From Capsicum annuum (Eukaryota; Streptophyta; Magnoliopsida; Solanales; Solanaceae), in NCBI RefSeq assembly GCF_002878395.1, contig NC_061118.1:124885798-124949797 (forward strand): a stretch of DNA of 64,000 nt. The letters are read 5' to 3'. The position numbers and the translations under genes were made by a program. Shown one piece after another: positions 8,830-20,130 of this stretch. Below the pieces are notes generated by a model. The model did not search any database. It saw nothing but the letters and a program-made list of their open reading frames with translations, and had not been told where the DNA came from. Numbering within the stretch: the first letter of the stretch is position 1; every line of letters begins with the position of its first letter.

Positions 8830-11800
8830 TGTTTTGCAGAAAAATGACTTGTGTGTTTTTCACGAGTTCAAATTCTTTTGAGAAAAGTTCTAAAACTTGT
8901 GAATGAGTTGCCACATAATTTATTTATAAAAAATAAGAATACCTTTGGAAATTACTTAAATTATTCCAAAATAAAAAAATTATTTATATTTGAAGATTCT
9001 AAGTAAGTAGTTTCTATTAATACTCTTGGAAGGTTGTTAAGGCACCAAAATTATTCTAATAACTTACACTTATCGAGAATATTTGAGAAATGATTCCTTG
9101 ACTAAATTTTAAAAAAGAATTTGTTTTTAGTAAAAGAAATTGGTGAAGAAAATATTTTTTGAGGTTTATGCAAAATCATTTTTAATGACTTAGTAAGGAA
9201 TTTAACTTGGCCTTAGGAAACAACTAGCAAATAAAACTAAGAAAAAAAGGTAAAGGGAAGGGTTTGAGAGAGTTAGACCCCTTTGGGTCCAAATCTATGA
9301 AACCAGTCCTATTGGACCACTTGCACTTGTCCAAAACTAGTCACTCTAGGCTTTCAGCCTACAAATGCTTCACTTCTATTAATTACAACTTTATCTTCGA
9401 TGCCTAACTGAATAAATGAATAAATAAAGAAGTAAATAAAAATAACAATACAAATTTAGTGATTTTTCATCAATGGGTTTTGACCCATTTTCTTATTCCA
9501 TCATTATTAACTACTTTATCTGAAAGACAATCTACCTTAAAATTATTGGACAACTAAACTCAAAGAGATGGGTCTTATTGGCCCATCATGAAATGTAATG
9601 ATGGGCTAACTGATTTTCATGCAGAACAAGAAAAAAAAACATTAGTACATGACCAGCAAAAGAAAGAAGGGAAAGAAATGTAAGTTGATATATGACCAAC
9701 CAAAGAAAAGGAAATTCAAAATTATTTAACACATGATCAACCAAAGAAGGAATGAAAAATTAGAGAAAATTTATAAGAACAAAACAAATGGGAATATATC
9801 TAGATAGTCAAGCAAATACATTAAGCAAGTTATATCTTTATGTGATATTTCTTTGCACGCAAATGAAAGTAATATATTTGATATTAAAGCATACCATTAG
9901 TGGCACATAAAAACACTCCAAATTCATTTGAAAGGTCTTCATGATCAAAATATTATTGCTTTGTAGTCAATCAATCTGAACAACACAAAAAACTTATTCA
10001 AGATTATATCAAGATAAGAACATGATTGAAATGTGAATAAGATTGTAACTACTCACTGAGATACAAAAAGAAAATATAAGGCAATATATCATCCAATTTT
10101 ATCAAAAAAATAACTATTATAAAACTAGAGCCTAAAATAATAATGCAAGTAATAGTCGCATTAAGAGCAAGTTGTTCAATACTTCATTCACTAATCAAAG
10201 AAATAGATATAAAACTAGAAGTTTTAAAAATACAGATTTTTCTTTTGATTTCAACCTTTTCTTTTATACAAAACAACAGTTACATCAATTATAAAAAATC
10301 TATTGCACCTAACCACAAGATAAGCAGTTATTAGACCAGGGAAAACGCTTAAATAATTTTTAATACAGAGTCCTTATAGAAGGCATTTAAGGTTGGAAAC
10401 AAACAATTATGATGCTCTGTTCCATCTCCTAACCTTGTGTTGGACAGTAAGATGAATACAACTTCACCTCTCTCTTCTAGATGTTATTCACAAAGAAAGA
10501 TCCTTGGGAATCCTTAGCCTAAATACAGATTATACACATAAGGTAATGACAACAAAAATCAAGCTATTATCTCCAAACGGACATACTAGAATGTCCATCA
10601 GTTCAACAAGATACTATTATGTTTACCCTTTTAACAAGAAAACATACTGAAAATGATCTCAAAGGACAAATAGAAATAAAAATCCTAATTTCATACAAAG
10701 AAGGGCACAACAAACAAAACTAAAAACTTGAGGTGGTAGAGCATACTATACACATCGTCATTCTCTTTTCGACAGACTCAAAATGAGTTTTTAATTATCG
10801 GGGTGATCCTCGAGGAATCATGGGAATTTTTGGTTTACAATTGGATATTTTCTCATCGTTCTATTGGCATTTGAGAAGTTAACGAAACTCAATAGGTAGT
10901 CCTACTAATGACACTACCATCTAAACAATAACAGGGAATTAAAATAAGATAACATCAAGCTAAAATAGTGAAGTGAAAATTAAAGCACAAACTTAGCTAA
11001 GTAATTAGTGGATCAGAACACAAGCAACATACAAGATAAAATAGTAGGTTGATATTAATATTAAACAACAGATTACAAAGTCGAGACATGGGAAAAAAAG
11101 CTAAAATTGCAAATTAACAACTAAGACATGAACTAACATTAGCATACCCAAATGATAAACATCATCTTAATCAAGAAAATCCTATGGTCTCCATGGCATC
11201 TACAACAAATAATCCTAGCCTCATCACGATGACTTTAAGCTACCATCTTACTTTTGACCAGAACCGAGAAACGTCGCCATCGATTTGAGAACTTCAATTA
11301 ACAGATGGTTTTCACTAAAAAAAATTTACTAAAAAATATGTCACTAGTTTCTCAAAAGTTTTTCTTCTCTTCTAGACCCCCCTTACAGTGATTCTTATAA
11401 AAAAATAATTGAGGGTCAATTTTTAGGTGTTGAATGATGTGGGAAAAGAGGACAACAAGGGTAAATCTTCGATTTTTTATAGAGATATTTATGAATTACA
11501 ACTCAAGATAAGGTCTCCAAGCCAACAACTTGTACCAATTTCAAAATTTTAGTGACAATTTGAAAAAATCAACCATTGGAAACTGGGGAAAAATATAATC
11601 CCACAAGAACCACTTAAAATCAAATGAGTATGTACGGATTCGTATATTTATCCAAGAATAAAAAATTTAAACATTGGGGAGGATACCTATGCTATTTTGT
11701 AGAAGACCTGAGGTCCTTCTACTGTACGAATCCATGTGGAGGGTCACACGATATGTGCAAACTGAAGGGGAAAAATAGTCGTTGGGTATCGTGGCTTAAT

Positions 11801-12614
11801 TCCGGTCGAAGCCCGAGTTGGCATTACTGCAGCTATTATTGTCGCGTTAAAGTTATTGTTGTGTTGATTGTTGTTGTTAGCATTAAAGTAGACGTTGGGT
11901 TGTCGTTGTTTAACAAAAGGAGATACAATGGTTATTGATGTTATGTTAAAAATAGGTCGGAGTGTTTAGGCAGGGGCGGTAGGTCAGTTTTGGGCCTAAT
12001 GAGGTATGAAGTGGGCTTCTAAAATGGGTTGGGTAGATTAGGTTATTTTGGTTTTAGAGATTTAACCATACTCCATCTAAGTTTTGTCCATATTGACAAA
12101 TCAATTGACCAATTGCATAGCAATTGTGGCCAATTTGATTACAATTATGACCAAATCTAATATATTGCTTAAATTAATTCAAAATTCAACATAAATTAAT
12201 ACATAGTTTAATCCCAATCTTCTTGATTTAATAAAATCAAACACATATGTATCCAAATAAATTATTTTTTAGATCAAGGCATTATCTGTTTGACTTTATT
12301 TTCAAGTTTAATCTCATAAAAGTCTAATTTTGATAAAGATGATAATTTAAGTAACAAAATTTATACAATCACATATATTTTAATATGAAAACATATAATC
12401 ATCCCTTGAATAATTAAATAAATATTTTGATTTTATATAATTTCATATAATTGAATATAATAATATATAATCTTTACTTAAAATGGCAAAATTACCTAGA
12501 TAAATAATTTGAAAAGATTTTTATTCGTATAAAATAATAATTATAGTAATTTTATTTAAAATAAAAGAAACTCAAATTAAACTTAGTTCTGGAGGACAAA
12601 ATTAGGTGTCAACA
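8830..12614 (-). repeat. 3' LTR of E1
   Basis: On the minus strand it starts TGTTGACACCTAATTTTG and ends CTGCAAAACA (TG..CA). Length is 3785 bp. It aligns along its whole length with 53092-57019, by eye roughly four bases in five identical. Open stretches inside (10143-10334, 11624-11938 plus) are also partly preserved in the other LTR, but they are antisense to the element and have no recognisable domain. A (TGAA/TAAA)n-like stretch is near 9412-9440. Confidence 0.85.
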
Positions 12615-12615
12615 A

Positions 12616-12629
12616 CTGCCTCTCCCTTT
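12616..12629 (-). other. Polypurine tract of E1
   Basis: Minus strand AAAGGGAGAGGCAG, one base before the LTR start TGTTGACACC. Plus-strand DNA synthesis starts at such a tract in LTR retrotransposons, and it confirms the orientation. Confidence 0.75.
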
Positions 12630-13900
12630 GGATAGGGTGGATGCAAGTAACCCTCCAAAAAAGGAGTTTGACAATCCTACATTATATCCGACCATAAATT
12701 TTCTTCTAAAAGAGGTTTATATCCGCACAGGTTTCATGAAGTTATGGCTAGACCCCGGTATCAGGTTTCTTACATATCTCAGATTACATGAGAATTCAGG
12801 CCACTTGTAGCTCATAAAGCTTGGTTTTAAGTGTAGTGTTCAAGAAATTCAAAAGCTATCCCAATTTTTTAAATTTAGTAAAACCTAAAAGCTAGGAATG
12901 AAGAGGATTAGGGGAAGGTTATAATGCAGTTGAGTTTACAACATAGAGTCTAACCTACATAACCCCAAGAATTAGGGAACCAAGCTGCTTGTAGTTCGAC
13001 TCGATCGATAGAAAAGATAGTCCTTTATTTGAGACAATCTTTGCCTTAGGATGAGTGACATGATAGTTGAGTTACAGAAAAGAACCTTTTAACCTCTTAA
13101 CCATGAATGTGGGATCCTTCACATCCATAGGAAAGATCTTAGTAGGACATAATTTCTAAAACTCTAGGTATGTTGTCACCCGAATTTGAAAGAAAAAAAA
13201 AAGTTACCTTAGGTTTGAGTTTAGAAATATCCCAAAGGTGAAGCTCAAACTAAAATATCCTGAATACCCACATGCATTGTAATAGGGGTGTGTTTTTATT
13301 ACGGTAGCAATCATCCTTTATCTCGCTTCTAAAGAGTTTAATATTTCTTTTTAGATTATGTCCCGTTTTGCTGCTAAGAGTTCAACTTTGTGTTGTATCC
13401 TTTTTGGAGTCATCTGCATCTGTGGTTTTTATTTGAGATTTTCATCCTCTTGGATGCTCTCCACAATATCTCAAACATAAATTGTTAGTAGCAAACATGA
13501 TTAACGAAAGAGGTATATAGTTTTTTTACCATATCTCTATGTGAATTATTATCTAAGAAGGGCAATCTCCCTCTCATGTACCTATTTAGAGAGAAATAAC
13601 TTGCAATAAAAAAACAACAACCCTCTTTGTTTTAGAATAACATAGCTCTTTTGTTGATTGAACATGTCTTCAAAGTGGGGTGGCCCTCTCGAACCCCGAT
13701 AACACTTTTCATAGAACGGACCCTGCAACCACTTAATCTAATGCTAATATGGAAACCCTTTTGACCATATATATTTCTTGTTTTATGTTTAATGATAACC
13801 TCTTCGGCTATTGACAATGATCTTTTGCATGTGACTTTGGGTAAGTCTTCCACATATTTCATATCGATACGACCTACAGATTTTCCTTGATTTATTATTT
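12630..13900 (-). other. 3' untranslated region of E1, LTR-proximal part
   Basis: No domain recognised. An open stretch at 13632-14081 (149 codons, minus) runs from here into the 70-bp repeats. Most of its coding part is repeat, so I do not count it as a gene. Poly(A)-rich near 13190. Confidence 0.5.
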
Positions 13901-13905
13901 TTTTG

Positions 13906-14350
13906 ATAATCTCACGCATTATTTGATATTGGATATGAGTCAATTTATAGGTATCCTTTGATTTTTTATATTTTAAGGTAATCCTATACATTATCCGACC
14001 TTGGATAAGAGATGACTTACAGATATCCCTCCAATTGCTAGCTCCTAGATATTCCTGCATATCATCCATCCTTGGATACAATATGACTTATAGTATCTCT
14101 CAAATTATGGATCTTTAGGTAATCCTACGCATAACTGATCTTGGATATAATGTGGCATATAGAGAACCCTTAGACCTATTAATTTGATCTTCTATATTCT
14201 CTGATAATGATTTAGTTGCTACTTATGGATAACCTTAAAGCAATCAATCTTTGGGTAACCTTGCACACTATCCAGTTAGGATGATATTGTATCTTATAGA
14301 TGACTTATGGACTATCAAATCATAGTTAATCTCGTACACTATCCTATTTT
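13906..14350 (-). repeat. Diverged tandem repeat, period about 70 bp
   Basis: Units start near 13906, 13976, 14046, 14116, 14188, 14256 and 14326. Each shows a pattern like GGTAATCCTAYRCATTATCC, then a TTGGATA word, then a GACTTA word, then TATC. Identity between units is moderate. Ogre elements are known to carry variable tandem arrays between integrase and 3' LTR. The location here is exactly that. Confidence 0.6.
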
Positions 14351-14679
14351 AATTAATTTTAATTTTATATACCCTCGATTAGTTAATTTCTAGGAAATCA
14401 TATATGTCATCAATTTTTAGATAGGTACTTAAGCACGTGCCCTTGAATCATGATTTTCTACTTGATAATTTGATGCATGCTAATTCATACAATTTAATAA
14501 TTTCCTTGTCATAGGGTCCAATGCCTTTTGTATGGTCAAAAAATATAAAATATTTTGATATCCTTGATGCCAGATCATGTTATCTCACGTGGTCAATGAA
14601 TATTGGTGCTCTGAAACATCTTCCAAGGCAAGAACTTATTATCTTGCATGGCGGGCAATTATAGAGGCTTAATTAAATG

Positions 14680-14862
14680 GCATAATGACCCTCTTGTAAA
14701 TGAAGTACAATGAAATGGCCCTCTTTGCATGGCCACTTCTGTAATGGAATAAAATGACCCTCATGACAATGAAATGATATTATATGGCCCTCTCAGAATG
14801 CAATAAAATGCACGACCTACTTGGCATGGCATGCGATAAAATGGAGTGACCCTCTCAACGAT
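14680..14862 (-). repeat. Irregular GACCCTC/GGCCCTC repeat cluster
   Basis: Five occurrences of ATGRCCCTCT-like words at about 14684, 14713, 14754, 14780 and 14843, mixed with AATAAAATG words. The spacing is uneven (26-63 bp), so it is a decayed or shuffled array, not a clean tandem. It belongs to the 3' untranslated region of E1. Confidence 0.45.
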
Positions 14863-16074
14863 TTTAAGAGAAGCTTCATCTATGGTTGTTTTTTTGTGTT
14901 TCTTTTTTCTATATATGCTTGTACTTAGACAGTTAGTAGACACAATATCACTCATATTGGCGACCACAGTCAAACTTAGATGGAATAAGATGGGTAAAAT
15001 CCCTTTTGAGGGTCACTCAAATACCATTTTCTTCATTTCAAGGCAAATTTTGAGGATGACTTTATATTCATCCTCCTTTTGAGTTTTCCTTTTGACCGTG
15101 TATTTATTGTGTTGACTTCTTTGAAAGCACCTACACTTAGAGTAAATATTTGTATCCATAAAGTTGCTTTTACGAGTTACTATGTTTTAGAAAAATTGTA
15201 AATAAAATAGTCATGAAGAGGATAAGGCGCCTTTATTTGTCATACACGATCTTTCCAAATGAAATAGACAACTTAAAAGGTCCTTGATAGATAGGTATTG
15301 AAACCATCTTTGGGGATACCCATAAATACCATTCTTGGGAAAATATATGCTTGGTGTGGTTCCCAATTTTCTTGGGATTCTTTGAAGAAGATTCCCATTT
15401 TTGTGTATTGATCCCTGCATCCATAGAAATATGGTTAGTTTTGAGTGAACCTACTCTGTGTTGACCGACTTTGATCATTGGTTTTCTCTTCTCCATATTT
15501 TGGGTGATCCATTATGTTGGGACCTCTACACTGATTCATGGTTCCAATAGGCGCCCGGGCAATCACTAAGTAAAAGATTTGTATAGCTTTTTAAAAGTAG
15601 TCTTAATTTTTAAAACTAGTTTCAAAACTTTTGTAAAAGCCTATAGAAAACCTCTGCCAGTCATGTCATGTATTAGCTCAACGAACGTATTCCTCTTGGT
15701 TATGACTATATCTGATGTTAGATAGAGAAAATGTTGGGATTCATCATTGTCGCTGAGGGTTTCCACCTGATGTTTTGTCATAGCCAAAGATTTAGTCTAC
15801 CTAGACTTTATCACAGCTAGTGATTTCCAAAACTTGACTTTGCCTCAGGTACTGGTGGGTTTGAAATATATTCCTATTTTTTAGTGGAAATTTTGAGGAT
15901 ATTCTCATAATTGTTGCCCTGATTTAATAATATTTGAGATCTTGGCTTGAAGGATCTGAAGTATTTGCGGGTCTTCATCTTCTTTATTGGATGATGATCT
16001 TCCTCTTGTGAATTTTTTAGATTTTTTCTCAACAATTCTGCCCTAGTTTCCATTTCCTGGGGTTATATGGATGA
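14863..16074 (-). other. 3' untranslated region of E1, middle part
   Basis: Contains short open stretches, the longest on the minus strand at 15233-15496 (87 codons, with the phrase WYLWVSPKMVSIPIYQGPF). It has no motif I recognise and no start context. It could be a relic of captured sequence or chance. Nothing else seen. Confidence 0.3.
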
Positions 16075-16345
16075 GCCATTAGGGCACCTACATATCCTGT
16101 TGAAGCAGGAATCAGGTCAAACGTAGTTTAGGACTACGCTAAGGATATCTAGAAAATCAAATGGATTGACTGAAGCCAACATAGGATGCCTATATATACC
16201 TTTTTTTGGGAATTCAGGTCTTCACATAGTTCATACATAAAATAAAAGCATAAATTATCCTAAGGGGTTGATCGAACCCGACATAGGACTCCTATGTATC
16301 CCTTTCTTAGGAATTCAGGTCAAACGTAGTTTGTATATAAAAGGG
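16075..16345 (-). repeat. Tandem repeat, period about 100 bp, in the 3' untranslated region of E1
   Basis: Three units, each with a 'cctatRtatcc' phrase, then a GGAATTCAGGTCAAACGTAG-like phrase (plus strand), centred near 16110, 16215 and 16316. Similar repeats occur in solanaceous Ogre-type elements as I know them. The second unit is the most diverged. Confidence 0.6.
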
Positions 16346-16439
16346 AAGGGATTCTAGACAATTACACGTCATAAAACAAATACAATCCTAAAGACTATTA
16401 CAAATAAACAAAGGAAACCAAAACTAAAAATATCTTTAA

Positions 16440-17800
16440 AACATAGTATCTCTTTACTGTATAAGAATTAATTTGTTTGGTCCACTCTTGACCATACATC
16501 TCAGATAAAAATAGATATCATTTGGATAGTACCTTGCGAACTATGTATAGTCCTTTACAATTCTGAGTAAACTTGCCTTTGTACTCTTCTTAGTGAGGAA
16601 ATTTGTGTTTGAGAATCAATTGTCAAACTTCAATTATTTGAGATCTTACTTTCTTGTAAATGGAATGGATCATCCTGTATTGGTACAACTTACCATGACA
16701 CATGAAAACTGTTCTCTTCTCATCAATCAACATGAGTTGTTCATAGCTAGCGCAAACCTATTCTTAGTTACTTATTATGCCTTCTTGAATAATCCTTAAG
16801 GAAGGTATTTCAACCACGATAGGTATCATAACTTTATTCCCATAAACAAGTAGATAAGGGGTTGTCTATTTGAGGTTAAAACTATTGTGTGATACCCTAG
16901 AATAGCATAATATAATATCTCATTCCACGATCTATCATTTTCGGCCATTTTCCTCAAGATCTTCTTGATATTAATATTGGTGGATTCCACGGCTCTATTT
17001 ATCTATGGACGATATACAGTCCAGTAGAGATGAACAATATTGAACTTATCATAAATGTCATTCAACAAGTGACTATTGAAGTTAGCCTCATTATCAGTAA
17101 TGATCGATTTTGGCACTCTAAATAAGCAAATCAAGTTATTCCTGAAAAAATCTGGAAACACCTTCTTGGTGATGACTATGTATATAGCATCCTCGAACCA
17201 CTAAATGAAGTAATCTATAGAAACCAAAATGAATATATGACCATTTGAAATCGGTGTCTCTATTGGCCCGATAACATCCATGCCCCAATATATGAAAGGC
17301 CAAGGTTAACTTAACGCATAAATAATATTTGAAGGCAGTCGAATTAAATCTTCATGTATCTGGAATTGTTGGCACTTCTGCACATACTTGCCACAATCAC
17401 TTTCCGTAGTCAACCAGAAGTAACCAGTTCTCAGATTCTTTCTAGCAAATATGTGGGGCCCACAGAATCAAACATGTACTTCTTTTATTAGTTTCGTGGC
17501 TTTTTCAGCATCGACACACCTTAAGAATTCAAAGTCAGCAGTCCTCTTAAAAAGAATTTCGCCACTAGAAAAATAATTCTTTTCCAAACGCCGGATTGTC
17601 TTTTTAGGATTGTTACTGTACTCTTCCAAATACATTCAAGATTCTAAACAACTTTTAATATTTTAGTACCATGGCTTTCCATCAGGTTCATATTCTACGT
17701 GAACACAATATGCGAGTTATTCCTTCAAGCTTATTTCCAAAGAATTAATGTAACACTTATCTGTGTGCTGAATCATGGCTAAAATAGTATCCAAAGCATC
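16440..17800 (-). pseudogene. Integrase of E1 (Ogre/Tat type)
   Basis: Integrase inserts the element cDNA into the genome. In shifting minus-strand frames the order is right. Near 17430-17370 lies the zinc-binding N-terminal region. Then comes the catalytic core with SIITDNEANFNSH around 17110-17075, where the second catalytic Asp is near 17093. Next is a VESTNINIKKILRKMAENDR block near 16985-16925, and TPYLLVYGNKVMIPI-like text near 16850-16810. The C-terminal part runs to about 16440, upstream of the repeat-rich region. Many stops and several frameshifts show that it is inactive. Confidence 0.7.
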
Positions 17801-17859
17801 AGCAAACTCAATCTATATCATTGAGATATGTCTGAAATCAACTTTCTTGAATCTTCAAC

Positions 17860-18165
17860 ACAAATCCTGCATCAGCTCTACATAAGGGGTTTATCTTTGA
17901 GTTTCTTACCGCCCATTCCCCCTGTACTTGGTGAATTAACAAATCTGAGTCTCAGATGACTAGCAATTCACGGACACCCATATCAAGTGATAACTTGAGA
18001 CCTAGAAAGAAAGCCTTATATTCATCCATGTTATTGGTACACAGGAAGAACAATTTAGCCATTATTGGATAGTGTTGGCCAGAATCAGACACCAAAACTG
18101 CTCCAATTCTTGAGCCTTTAAAGTTGACCATCCCATCAAAGAACAATACCCATCTGGGGTACATT
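17860..18165 (-). pseudogene. Second (archaeal-type) RNase H domain of E1
   Basis: The end of the open stretch 17952-18470 reads WVLFFDGMVNFKGSRIGAVL, followed by a NNMDEYKAFFLGLKLSLDMG segment. This is the DG...E pattern of the additional RNase H that Tat/Ogre elements carry after their own RNase H. Its presence, with the primer site and intron, separates this element from Athila-like relatives. A stop appears soon after at the ORF end, and the reading continues in decayed form toward integrase. Confidence 0.7.
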
Positions 18166-18743
18166 TTTATCGTGTCTTCTCCCATAAAAAAAATATCCTC
18201 ATCTTGGAAGTAAGTCTGAAGTGGAAAGTATTCATCATCAATTGGATTCTCAGCTAAATGATCTGCTAAGGCTTGCCCCTTGACTGGTTTCTGAGTCACA
18301 TACATGATGTCAAACTCGCTCAGCAATATTTTCCACTTGGATAAATTTCCCATAGGCATGGCTTTCTGAAATATATACTGCAATGGATCCATTCTGTAAA
18401 TGAGATACGTTATGTAAAAGGATAGATAATGCCTCAACTTTTGTGTTACCCAGTTCAAATCATAACACATCCTTTCTACAAGAGTAAAGTGAGCCTTATA
18501 TGGAGTGAACTTTTTACTTAAGTAGTAGATTCCTTTCTATTTCCTATGGGTCTTATCATGTTGCCCAAGGACACGTCAAAAAGTATTTTCTAAAACTGTC
18601 AGGTAAGGAAATAATGGAATTCCTTCACTTGGTGGAACCAAAACACCCAGAGAAGACTGATAATACTTAATTCTATCAAAATTCATCTAACACTCTTTTG
18701 TCAACACATACAATGCCTCTTTTTCAACATCTTGAGAATGGTC
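18166..18743 (-). pseudogene. RNase H domain of E1
   Basis: First RNase H, which degrades the RNA strand during reverse transcription. Contains HFTLVERMCYDLNWVTQKLR near 18500-18440, and then QKPVKGQALADHLAENP in the first half of the open stretch ending at 17952. These are the usual words for the RNase H region and connection to the next domain in Tat elements. It is broken upstream by stops between 18480 and 18740. Confidence 0.65.
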
Positions 18744-19563
18744 TTACATATTACTTTTATTGTGAAATAAACCTACTAATGTATCAAAATGACCCAGGAA
18801 ACTCATAACCTCTTTCTTTGTATTTGGCAGTGGTAGATCCTTATTTGTCTTGATCTTGGATAGGTCTACCTTGATGCCCTTTCTACAGACTATGAATCCC
18901 AATAATTTCCCGATTGGCACACTGAAAACATACTTAGCAAGATTCAATTTCAAGTTGTACTTTCTTAGATGATTGAAGAGCTTTTAAAGATATGTCAGAC
19001 TATTTGAACTTTTGCGGGACTTAATAATGATGTCATCCACATACACCTCAATATCCTTATGAATCATTTCATGAAAAAGTTCATAATCATAGTCCTCGTG
19101 TATGTATCACCAACATTCTTAATACCAAATGACATTACCCTATAATGATAAACATTCTAGGGCATAATAAAAGCCATCTTTTCTGTATCTCTCTAATCTA
19201 TTAATATTTGGTGTTACCTGGAGAAGAAATCCATGAAGGACTAGCTCTATTCAAATCTCTGTAGTCAACAAAAATTCTGATCTTGCCATCCTTTTTTAGC
19301 ACTGGGATAATATTTGCTTGCCATATTGGATATCTTGAGACCTCTATAACTGTATACTGAATTTATTTTATCACTTCTTTCTTGATCATCAAAATTAAGT
19401 CCGACTTAAATTTCCATATTTTTTGCTTAACTGGATCAAACTCAAGATTGATTGGTAACTTATGCGACACGATGTCAGTGAACAACCCCGGCATATCATC
19501 ATAAGAATAAGTAAATATTCCAATATACTCCCATAGCAAGTGAATGAGGTCTCTTTTTTGTGT
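18744..19563 (-). pseudogene. Reverse transcriptase of E1
   Basis: The polymerase active site is intact as YVDD (codons at 19032-19043, within VYVDDIIIKSRK). Downstream an open stretch at 18744-18953 reads MKLNLAKYVFSVPIGKLLGF, then a VDLSKIK segment and a FLGHF segment, the thumb region of gypsy RT. Upstream text around 19480-19200 is interrupted by stops. The enzyme would copy element RNA into DNA; here it is inactive. Confidence 0.8.
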
Positions 19564-19786
19564 TTATGCTAAGTGAATACTAACACTTGTCTTTTTGATT
19601 TCATCGTGGTCGCCCAGGTTGACTTTTTCAGTTTCCTCCAGGTTGGGCTTCTCGCAGTTTTCAAATTCTTCTGTATCTTCCACTAACCATTCCTCATCAT
19701 ATTGTTTCCATTCATCATTATTCACCTTGATTTGTTCATCCAACCCTTGACATGACATAACACTAGAAGGTATTGAATTACAACTA
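19564..19786 (-). pseudogene. Start of pol in E1, downstream of the putative intron
   Basis: The reading after the splice acceptor is SCNSIPSSVMSCQGLDEQIK. It continues with EDTEEFENCEKPNLEETEKV and NLGDHDEIKKTSVSIHLA. The ENxEKPNLEETExVNLG phrase is typical of the linker just before RT in Tat/Ogre pol proteins. The frame stays open for 79 codons counting intron-derived codons. The splice at 19786/19787 keeps this frame in register with 20029-20125. Confidence 0.7.
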
Positions 19787-20028
19787 CTGAAATAAACAAA
19801 CAAAACAATTTAGATAATAATAAGATAATAAAATATGATAATATAATCACATTTCAAAATAACTTCTTAGTTAAAGGGAGGCCTTTTCATTGAAATTTGG
19901 TAACTAATTACAAATAATGACTCATGACCTATGCAAATATGGGCCCATGCATTTTTAAAAACCATAAAAATGAAAAGAAAATTTGAGACATAAAATTATG
20001 AATCGTGGGACCTCTTTCAAATCATTAC
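19787..20028 (-). other. Putative Ogre intron (242 bp)
   Basis: Minus strand: donor ...AAACATCA|GTAATGATTTG at 20028, acceptor ...GTTTGTTTATTTCAG|TAG at 19787, with a T-rich tract before it. The interior is AT-rich with in-frame stops right after the donor. Splicing joins the frame ending in SSFKH to the frame starting SCNSIPSS without a shift. Ogre elements are known for an intron between protease and RT, so position and effect both fit. Confidence 0.65.
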
Positions 20029-20125
20029 TGATGTTTAAAACTACTAGTAATTGCGATTTCATCTACCATGACGGGAGGTGAGTTATGAGTAGAGTGGAGG
20101 TCCAGTTCTTCAAAAACTCTCCTAG
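20029..20125 (-). pseudogene. E1 coding segment upstream of the intron
   Basis: Minus-strand reading RRVFEELDLHSTHNSPPVMV, then DEIAITSSFKH up to the splice donor. It continues the frame that ends at 47516 on the far side of the Athila-like insert (phrase VGIFT). This shows that the Athila-like insertion interrupted an open gene region. Confidence 0.6.
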
Positions 20126-20130
20126 TGGAA

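Noticed and set aside
8600..8914. A single 104-codon gene
   Set aside because: Codons before 8830 in reading order come from the E1 LTR; the rest is viral-like. The ORF is a chance fusion at the insertion border.
13632..14081. 149-codon minus-strand ORF as a gene
   Set aside because: Much of it overlaps the 70-bp tandem repeat of the E1 3' untranslated region and it has no domain; the open frame is a by-product of the repeat.
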